Shown here one piece after another: positions 57,347-64,000 of a DNA stretch of 64,000 nt. The position numbers and the translations under genes are program-made. How positions within the stretch are numbered: the first letter of the stretch is position 1; each line of letters starts with the position of its first letter. Origin of the DNA: Hansfordia pulvinata (Eukaryota > Ascomycota > Sordariomycetes > Xylariales); assembly GCA_006538405.1 (NCBI GenBank), contig BJKQ01000002.1:1364001-1428000 (forward strand), written 5' to 3'. The notes beneath the pieces are model-generated. The model saw nothing but the letters and a program-made list of their open reading frames with translations. It was not told the DNA's origin and searched no databases.

Positions 57347-58129
57347 ATGGCATTTTTTTTGCCCGGCGATCTACTGACGGACTCCCAGTTGGGGGAGTTG
57401 CTGGCAACAGGGCCCAGCATCGAAGAGGACTACCAATTGCGGAAGAAGTTTTGCTTCGAGAACCTCTTCCAGTATCGCAATGCGTTCGATGGCGAGGGCC
57501 ATTTGCCCGGTCGTGACGGGAAATCCCGGGTGCACGAGTTGTTTTACGCGACTCTGAAGCAGAGTGTGCTGGTCGTTGAAAGACTCGTCCAGGAAGGCGA
57601 AGACGTGAACGCGTGGTCGGTGCTGAAGCGGAAGAAACGCGACGGCGTCCACAACGACAGAGGCAACCAGGCCGATCCACCGGTGCTCGAGTATACCGCT
57701 CTGCACGCGGCAGTCGGCGCGCCCTTGTCGGACACGAGCATCGCCATCGTGAAGGATCTCCTGCGGGGGGGCGCCAAGTTCATCAGCGAGGAGTCCGACA
57801 TGGAAAAGAAGCCCCATATCCCCGTGTTGCTCCTCGCGCTGTATACGGGCAAGGTGAAGCTTGTGGATCTGTTTCTGGAGAGACTCGCCAGCATGAAGCC
57901 GCGCGACACGCGCATCCCGGACCAGCGCTGCATGCTCACCGGCGAGGAAATCTTCCCCTACCTGAAGGAGATCGGGGGAGTGGTGGTGGAGCCCGGGCGC
58001 TGGTCGCGGTCGGTAGAGAAAGCCATCGACGAAGCCATCGACGCCTTCAACCACCGACATGGGCTTCCAGTTACATCAAGAGCCCGCAGGTACTGGGAGA
58101 GTTTCAAATGGGCATGCGGGGTCATATGA
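57347..58129 (+). CDS. Small ankyrin-type protein 1
   Basis: Single-exon frame of 260 residues from the ATG at 57347; the TATA box and leader fit this start. The middle holds ankyrin-like helices: ELFYATLKQSVLVVERLVQEGEDVN, YTALHAAVGAPLSDTSIAIVKDLLRGG, VLLLALYTGKVKLVDLFLERL. The first and last 50 residues match nothing I recognise, and no signal peptide or membrane segment is seen. Ankyrin repeats only indicate protein binding, so no function is proposed. Its neighbour downstream has the same size and the same promoter but a very different protein, pointing to tandem duplication followed by fast divergence of the coding part. Confidence 0.72.
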   Translation: MAFFLPGDLLTDSQLGELLATGPSIEEDYQLRKKFCFENLFQYRNAFDGEGHLPGRDGKSRVHELFYATLKQSVLVVERLVQEGEDVNAWSVLKRKKRDGVHNDRGNQADPPVLEYTALHAAVGAPLSDTSIAIVKDLLRGGAKFISEESDMEKKPHIPVLLLALYTGKVKLVDLFLERLASMKPRDTRIPDQRCMLTGEEIFPYLKEIGGVVVEPGRWSRSVEKAIDEAIDAFNHRHGLPVTSRARRYWESFKWACGVI

Positions 58130-58889
58130 TGAGAGGATTCGTGGGCCTCGGGACATGGTTGACGATTGGCTGCTTAGCAAGAATCCGGGGTTTTTCTTTC
58201 TTTCTTTTTTCTATATATGTTGTTCGACCCTGGCCCCTGCGGCTCTTTAGAAGGGGCGTCTCTTACTCATGCAGTAGTACATAGAGGAGGAGTTCATTAT
58301 CAACGCAGTATCCGCCATCGCATCTCGTCTTGAAAGTTGAAGGTGCCCACGAGTCACCGACTTGATGGACGATGACTTGTATGTGACCAATCCGCAAATG
58401 CTCTTTAGGCCCCAGATGAGAATGTGCTTACGTACTTTAGCTCAGCATCACTGTAGTCTGTGACTGTGCCAACTATGCAGGTTACACTGACATGCGAGTG
58501 ATTGATGTTGGTCCACTTACGTATCTCAGCCATCTCAACCGAGGCGGACGGCCGCCCCCGGAAGCATCACAACACACGTCGCAAACATCGCAAACAGGGG
58601 AAATATCCAACAATCAGCCACAATCCACCATGTCTGCTCCAACCTGTTTGTTTGTTCAATGCATCGTTTATCCTTGTCACCTAAGCGCGCTGTTGGTCGC
58701 TTGGCTTCAGACAATCATGCGAGGGATGGCTCCCGTTCTCTCTATTTAAGATGGCTCATCCGCTCTGGAAACGCTGTACTCCGAGACCTACAAGACATTC
58801 TCCCTTACATCTTCATCTATTCATCCATTACCAAAGCGAAAACGATAACACCACTGGCCAATATCCGAAACCTTCCGAAGCAGTCAATC
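58130..58889 (+). promoter_or_regulatory. 3' region of gene 1 and promoter of ankyrin gene 2 (duplicated module, copy 2)
   Basis: The left half is the AT-richer 3' region of ankyrin gene 1. From 58540 begins the second copy of the upstream module: a GC-rich box (58540-58560, seen again at 60132-60152), CATCGCAAACAGGG, the ACAATCCACCA block, the TATA box (58743-58750) and the leader before the ATG at 58890. Confidence 0.78.
58743..58750 (+). promoter_or_regulatory. TATA box of ankyrin gene 2
   Basis: TATTTAAG about 145 bases before the ATG, matching the box of gene 1 in sequence and spacing. Confidence 0.65.
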
Positions 58890-59753
58890 ATGGACATCGA
58901 ACAATTCCTCCGAGAGGCAGCGGAGGACTGCCCCCGCGAATTTGATTGTCTCCTCGCCTGGCTGTTGGAGCAGGTGGGGGAGAATGAGGAGAACCAACGA
59001 GCACCCACCACTGACGAGGGCCTTTTTGGCCGTGTTTCCGATTCGCTGGCTGAGCTGGAGCAGGAGGAGCTGCCAGTTCCGAGCACCGACCATGACCTTT
59101 ATGGCCGTGTCTACAGCTTGCTGAACGGAGACAACTCCCCGGAGCCCGGCACCCGCGAATCTGCCCTTGGCCAGGCACTTTTGCGCGCTCTCGCCCGTTG
59201 CGCTCGCACTGGGAATCCTTCAGTATCCGCCATGGAGATCCCAGTGAAGACCACCCACTTCATTGGCATGTGCACGCCATTGGTCATCGCGATCGCTATG
59301 CGGAGCCCGGACTTGGTCCAGGTTCTCATCGAGTTTCGCGCCAGTGTCAACGCTTCGTCGCTGCTGACGTATCCCAGACGCGGCGGCGATGCCCATGAGC
59401 GCGGGACACCCGGAGCAGAAGTGTCGCTCCATTGCAGTCCTCTGGAGGCGGCCAGCGCCTTGCCCGCCTCGGGATGTTCTGGCGCCATCTTCGTGATGCT
59501 CTGGCGCGCCGGTGCCTGCCCCAAGCGCACGCCACGATTCAGGAAAGACTCCCACTATCACTACACCGCCCTGCGCATGGCGGCGAAAACGGGCAACGTG
59601 ATGGCCCAGGGGCTGCTCAAAAACATGGGCGACGACCGCGAGGAGGGCTTCCCGGACTTGCCATTCAAGTACGGGTCTGACTTGGTCAAGATGATCAGTG
59701 GACGGGGGCGACCCGGGCGAGATTACGCGGATGACTTCTGCCATACAATGTGA
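58890..59753 (+). CDS. Small ankyrin-type protein 2
   Basis: Single-exon frame of 287 residues from the ATG at 58890 (MDIEQFLREAAED). It has two internal near-repeats: DEGLFGRVSDSL and, about 35 residues later, DHDLYGRVYSLL. Ankyrin-like helices follow: CTPLVIAIAMRSPDLVQVLIEF, SPLEAASALPASGCSGAIFVML and YTALRMAAKTGNVMAQGLLKN. No signal peptide, no membrane helix. The promoter is a clear duplicate of that of gene 1, while the proteins share only the fold type and size. Function unknown; a role in self/non-self or host interaction would be speculation from the divergence pattern alone. Confidence 0.72.
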   Translation: MDIEQFLREAAEDCPREFDCLLAWLLEQVGENEENQRAPTTDEGLFGRVSDSLAELEQEELPVPSTDHDLYGRVYSLLNGDNSPEPGTRESALGQALLRALARCARTGNPSVSAMEIPVKTTHFIGMCTPLVIAIAMRSPDLVQVLIEFRASVNASSLLTYPRRGGDAHERGTPGAEVSLHCSPLEAASALPASGCSGAIFVMLWRAGACPKRTPRFRKDSHYHYTALRMAAKTGNVMAQGLLKNMGDDREEGFPDLPFKYGSDLVKMISGRGRPGRDYADDFCHTM

Positions 59754-61035
59754 GAAGCACTCGAAGTTGGCAAAGCGGCCAGGCAAGGAAGACCAATCGG
59801 GAGGAGATCCAGGTCCTGAGACACCAGGTTGATAGATAGCTGGCTGGCGAGAAGGTGGTTGTCTTCGATCAATGTTGGACCCGTGGCTATGAGAAGGGGA
59901 TTTTCTATACACCAAGTACATCAAGAAGTGCACTCAAGAGTTCAATAAATGGGGTTGTGATTGTGTCATGTCGTCTGAAAAGAGTCAACAGTTAGCCGAA
60001 TTGACCAAAGACGTTCTACTTGTGGCTTGACCGAGTCACGAACAATCCAATGCTCGTCGAGCTTCATTCAAGCATGTCTCTGCATGTGTCACCGTATGTG
60101 CATCGTGAACAAGATGGCGATCTTACTTACCCGAGGCGGACGGCCGCCCCCGAAGCCCCTTGCCAGCTCGTCTTCAACACCTAAATAAACTTTCGTTTAA
60201 TATAGAGATTACGTTTTACGTTTCTATTGAGATTAAATACCTAAATAAACTTTCGTTGAATATAGAGATTTGGTGGGGTGTTTCGTTTTTCTTTCTTCCT
60301 CTTTTCCCCCAAGTCTCGAAAAAGTAGGTCTTGTTTTTGGATGCTGCCTGCCTCAGGAGTGGCACTGCGTCGCCACCGCCGCGAGCCGTCGAAGCCCTCT
60401 CACCCAAGACAATGGGGCAACGGGGTCTGTCGCGGTTTTGGCAGCCGTGGCGCGCGCGTGTCTGTTCCCGAATCTCGCCCCTGAAGGTGTAAGCGGGTGT
60501 TGCGCCTCATGCCACCGACCCACTGCCCGTCTAATCATATCCGTGAAACGGGTGCGCGTGCGCCACCAGGACTGAACACACAGCCTCGAAGATGATAGTC
60601 CATCTGCGTCTCGGTTCCAAAAGGAGCCTCAGGCCGTCGGGTCGTGAACATCACCCCGGCAGAAGCCACGCAGCACGCGCCGCGCGCCACCCGGTACACG
60701 CGGAAGCCAGGCAGAACAGAAGGGAGGAGAGGGCGCCCCTGAGCATTTGAATTTTCTTGTCCCGGGCTGCATGAGCCAGGAATAGCTGCACCTCCGGCCT
60801 CAGGACGCCACCCGGACGACAACTGCCCGGGCGGGACTTGCCATGATCCCTGGCGGCGGGACATGCCATGCTCGTGTCAAGAGTGACAAGTCCTCCAGGG
60901 CCTGGGGCCCCGCACCACTTGTTAATAGAAACAACGATCAAAGTAGGCACTTAAAACGTCCGCAATGCCCGCGTTCTTACCGTCGGCGTCCAGCACGGAC
61001 GGATCGTAGCCGGTGACCGAGACCGCCTCGCCAGG
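59754..61035. other. Intergenic region with remnant of the duplicated module
   Basis: 1.3 kb. The GC-rich box of the ankyrin promoters recurs at 60132-60152, suggesting a third, degraded copy. An AT-rich tandem repeat follows at 60179-60270. Beyond it only short open frames and the upstream region of the protease gene. Confidence 0.55.
60179..60270. repeat. AT-rich 32-bp direct repeat, 60-bp period
   Basis: Units at 60179-60210 and 60239-60270 are identical except for one base (T at 60198, G at 60258). The spacer between them also contains related ATTGAGATT and ACGTTT pieces. Confidence 0.93.
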
Positions 61036-62234
61036 ATGCGCCTGTCACTCACCATCACGAGCCTCTTCTGGCTCGGCGCCGTGCTCTCGTCGGCACTGGT
61101 CCTCGACCCCGCGGCGAAACAAGTCGCCGGCGACGCAGCTCGCCCGGCCTCCGATGCGCGGCTGGCCAAGAGGAAGGCTCACTTCTTCAACAAAAAAGCC
61201 CCCCTGGACTGGGAGCTGCGGCATCACAAATTTGCCGCGAGGCAGACGGCCGTTTCCACCAAGAAGGACATCCGCAACGTGGTCTCGCAGTTCACAAGAA
61301 GCAACGGCATGGTCCTCGACACGCTAGGCCGGTGGGACGGGGAGCAGCCCACGGCGGATCAGGCCGTCATGGCGTGGGTCAAGCCCTTGACGGACCGGCG
61401 CGTGGGCATCGTCATTCGGCGCCGCGCATCGGACGGCCGCGTGCTGACAAAGTGCACCTGCTCGCTGCTCCCGGCTGGCTACTACGCGCTGACCGCGCGC
61501 CACTGCAAGATGGACCTGATGGAAAACGGTGTCGACGTCTTCGTGAGAATGGGCTACTACCTGGGGCGGTTCAGCGCCGAGGCCCATGTCATCGCCGCCT
61601 TCGACATCAAGCCGACCTCAGGCGTGAGCCACGCCGAGTACGCCCGGAGGGACTTTACGGTCTTGGTGCTGGACCAGCCACTGGGCACGCAGCTGGGTCA
61701 TTTGTGAGTCTTTTGGCCCCAGCCAGGAGGCGACTTTGCCACGAGAAGCTGACGTTGGAAAAATTAGCTTTATCGCTCGCAACCTGTACCCCGAGGAAGA
61801 AGGAATAGTGGTGAGTCCAAGGGCGGTGCCAGGGTGCTCAGAAGGACGATTTGCCCCCCCCCCCCCCCTTTTTTCTCTCTCACCCCTTATCTGACGTAAG
61901 CTGACCGGCATCTCAACAGTACGGGCGAAACATCATGTACCCGAACGAAGTGGCCACGGGAGGCGGGCAGCAGCAGATCCAGCAGATGGGACTGAACGTG
62001 ATGAAGGGCGGGGCGGGAGACGGGCCGCTGCAGACGAACGGCGGGGGCAACGTCGGAGCCTCGGGCAGCGCGCTGTTCCGGGAGCTGAACGACGGGACGG
62101 AGGTCGTGATGGGCGCCATGCAGGGTCCCCACGAGACGTCGGGACTGGCCAGGTTCAGCGGCAGCTTTACCCGCGAGATGGACGAGCTGGCCATCGTCTT
62201 CCTGTTCGCCGTGGGCACGTACGGAGCCGGCTGA
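61036..62234 (+). CDS. Secreted trypsin-like (S1-fold) serine protease
   Basis: Three exons, 61036-61703, 61768-61810 and 61920-62234, give 341 residues. Residues 1 to about 20 are a signal peptide (LTITSLFWLGAVLSSA). A basic KRK site at about 45-47 suggests a pro-peptide. The catalytic triad can be placed: His156 in ALTARHCKMD, Asp206 in RRDFTVLVLD and Ser285 in NVGASGSALF. The GxSGS form and the overall low similarity resemble extracellular glutamyl-endopeptidase/trypsin-like branches rather than classical GDSGGP trypsins. A KCTC pair before the His strand might form a disulfide with HC. The second exon is only 43 nt, and intron 2 contains a C15T6 tract. Probably an extracellular or cell-wall protease; substrate unknown. 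Confidence 0.8.
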
Positions 62235-63395
62235 CGACGCTGTGCAACTGCGCGGGACGGACGGCGCGCTTGGCCAACTCGCAGCCTGGTAGAACGACCG
62301 AATTCCGCACGTGCCCGTTTCCAGTGGCCTAGAGACAGTATCGCGACGTTTGAACATGGATTATGAGCATCCTGTGGAAGATGATAGTGACAATGCGGCG
62401 GGCGGCGGTATCCTTCCTGGGGCTCGGAGAACTTGTGGTGCTGTTGACACTATTATTAGACACCGAGTCGCCGCTGTCGACAGGGGAAAGGCGGGTGCTG
62501 AGAACTTGCTTGCAGGTATACCCAGAAGCGGACTGGGTGAACTGACCGGAATAAGCCGACCTGGCTGCTGGCGACAGAACTTTTCAGCTACGCGAGATAA
62601 GCGGCTGAAGATATCGCCACCAGGGGACGGGGAGGTTGCGTGATTTGAGTTCACACTTGACTGACCTCGATGACTGATGGCTGAGCCGGCCTCAGGCGGT
62701 GAGAATAAGGCGATTGTAGTCAATCCCGGTGTTTATACTCCCGTCTGACGGGACCGAACCAATCCTGGGCTCCTAGGTACTCTTTACTCCGTGCTCTGTA
62801 CTCGTACCCGTCCGTACTCGTACCTGCCTTATGCGAGCCGCGACTTTCAAGCCAATCAGGACAGAGATTAATATGGACCTCTACGCCGTCATCGTCATGC
62901 GCAGTGGAAGGCGCGGCCAACCGCTCCAGCTCCGACCTCGAGGCAGCAGCAGCAGGAAGGCGCACGCGACTCGACGGTGCCTGACGACAATCACGACTGC
63001 CGAGCCTCGACCTCATCCCACGCACCGCTTCCACCACCGACACCCCGCCACCGCTCTACGAGTACCTCTATTCACGTGCCTGTTCAAGAACCACACACGG
63101 CCTGATACATCCGCCGCCTCACAAGCCAAATCACCAAAAGCTACAACGGCAGACTCAGCAGACGCCGCCGCCGCCGTCCGTCAGCAAGCACCCTTCGCCA
63201 CGTCCCGCCCGCGGCCTCGTCCGGGTTCCCTCTCTGCGCATCCATCCGCGCCCACTCCCATCCAACCCGACATGATCGCGGCGCCGACGCCGACCCCGGC
63301 CATCGTATCGCAATAGCACTCCCGCAGTCTCCATCGCTGCTTGTCCGACAGCGCCTCCCCCGCCCCCGCCGCGCCCTGCCCCGGCCACACAGATC
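62235..63395. promoter_or_regulatory. Intergenic region and VAM7 upstream sequence
   Basis: 1.16 kb between two plus-strand genes. GTACTCGTAC motifs lie at about 62800-62825 and 63057. A Pro/Ala/His-rich open frame (62831-63316) is probably upstream leader, not a gene. Nothing else seen. Confidence 0.5.
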
Positions 63396-64000
63396 ATGGG
63401 CCCGCCCGCCGAGATCACCATCCCCACCACCTCTCTCAACTCCCCGCCCGATGCTCCCAAGCCCTTCACCCTCTACAACATCACGCTGCGCCTGCCCTTG
63501 CGCACCTTTGTCGTCCAGAAGCGGTACTCCGACTTTGCCGCCCTCCACCAGGCTCTGACCTCCCTCGCCGGCGGCCCGCCCCCGGCCCCCCTGCCCGCCA
63601 AGTCGTGGTTCAAGTCGACCGTCAAGTCGCCCGAGCTGACCGAGGACCGCCGCCGGGGCCTCGAGTCTTACCTACGCGCGATAGCTGAGTCCCCCGACCG
63701 CTCGTGGCGCGACACGCCTGCCTGGCGCGCCTTCCTCAACCTGCCCGCCGTCGGCGCCGGCAGCGCCAGTGCCGCCAACAGCAACGCCAGCGTGTCCGCC
63801 CGACACGCCATACCCAGCCGCGATGCGGCCAACCGCGCCGCCGCCCAGGACCCTTCTACCTGGCTCGACCTGCACGGCGAGATGAAGCGTGATCTCCAGG
63901 ACGCTCGTCGCTGCCTCGCCCGGCGAGACGCCGCCACCGAGAGCACGGCCGCCCTCGAGGCCGCCTCGGCCGCCAAGAAGGCCATCATCAAGGCCTCCTC
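63396..64000 (+). CDS. VAM7: Vacuolar SNARE Vam7, PX-domain half (3' truncated by window)
   Basis: SNAP-25-like SNARE that binds PI3P on the vacuole through its PX domain and joins the fusion complex with HOPS. The frame opens at the ATG 63396 (MGPPAEITIPTTSL) and stays open to the last base, about 201 codons. The PX domain comes first: FTLYNITLRLPLRTFVVQKR, RYSDFAALH (the Arg-Tyr-Ser pair that binds PI3P), the proline-rich loop PAPLPAKSWF and RRRGLESYLRAIAESP. An Ala/Ser linker and the helical EMKRDLQDARRCLARRDAAT follow, which is where Vam7 proteins lead toward their C-terminal SNARE helix. That helix lies outside the window, so naming relies on PX sequence and order. Confidence 0.82.
   Translation, partial: MGPPAEITIPTTSLNSPPDAPKPFTLYNITLRLPLRTFVVQKRYSDFAALHQALTSLAGGPPPAPLPAKSWFKSTVKSPELTEDRRRGLESYLRAIAESPDRSWRDTPAWRAFLNLPAVGAGSASAANSNASVSARHAIPSRDAANRAAAQDPSTWLDLHGEMKRDLQDARRCLARRDAATESTAALEAASAAKKAIIKAS

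Noticed and set aside
62831..63316. 161-codon frame upstream of VAM7
   Set aside because: His/Pro/Ala-rich, unconserved, in the expected leader of VAM7.

Overview
This window is nuclear DNA from a filamentous ascomycete, most likely a Sordariomycete (Sordariales-like; genus not resolvable by eye). The evidence is the GC-rich sequence, short GT-AG introns of about 45-150 nt, fungal-type genes (LIG4, FUR1, FEX, DRS1, BIM1/EB1, VAM7, APP1, a 7TM-RGS protein, a HAM1-like protein, a heme-thiolate peroxidase, two P450s) and long intergenic stretches full of simple repeats. There is no operon structure, and I found no rRNA, tRNA or CRISPR array.

Layout. 0-6.3 kb: 3' part of DNA ligase IV (+), uracil phosphoribosyltransferase (-), fluoride exporter (+). 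6.7-14 kb: a NACHT/STAND-like ankyrin protein (-) with a degenerate nucleotide-binding site, then a HAM1-like lipid-binding-type protein (-). 14-22.6 kb: an 8.6-kb stretch with no recognisable gene. 22.6-40.4 kb: a secreted heme-thiolate peroxidase (+), a P450 (-), APP1 phosphatidate phosphatase (+), the DRS1 helicase (-), a second P450 (-) and, diverging from it, a UbiA-like membrane protein (+). 43.7-45.6 kb: a seven-helix RGS protein (-). 45.6-53.5 kb: a second gene-poor stretch of 7.9 kb. 53.5-64 kb: BIM1, a chromo-domain-like protein, two small ankyrin-type genes with visibly duplicated promoters, a secreted trypsin-like protease, and the 5' half of VAM7 running off the end (all +).

Most genes are independent housekeeping or signalling functions. 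Functional grouping is plausible only for the divergent P450/UbiA pair (a possible small terpenoid or prenyl locus), the neighbouring peroxidase and P450, and the tandem ankyrin module at 57-60 kb.

The most striking technical feature is a series of reading-frame breaks in otherwise well-conserved genes: LIG4, FEX, both P450s, APP1 (five) and perhaps the UbiA-like gene. All but the LIG4 break fit the loss of a single base, usually in a short G or C run. This is more likely an assembly artefact than decay of many core genes, but needs read-level checking. Intergenic DNA also carries dozens of copies of a palindromic GTACTCGTAC/TACGAGTA-type motif and four G or C homopolymers of 17-20 bases.
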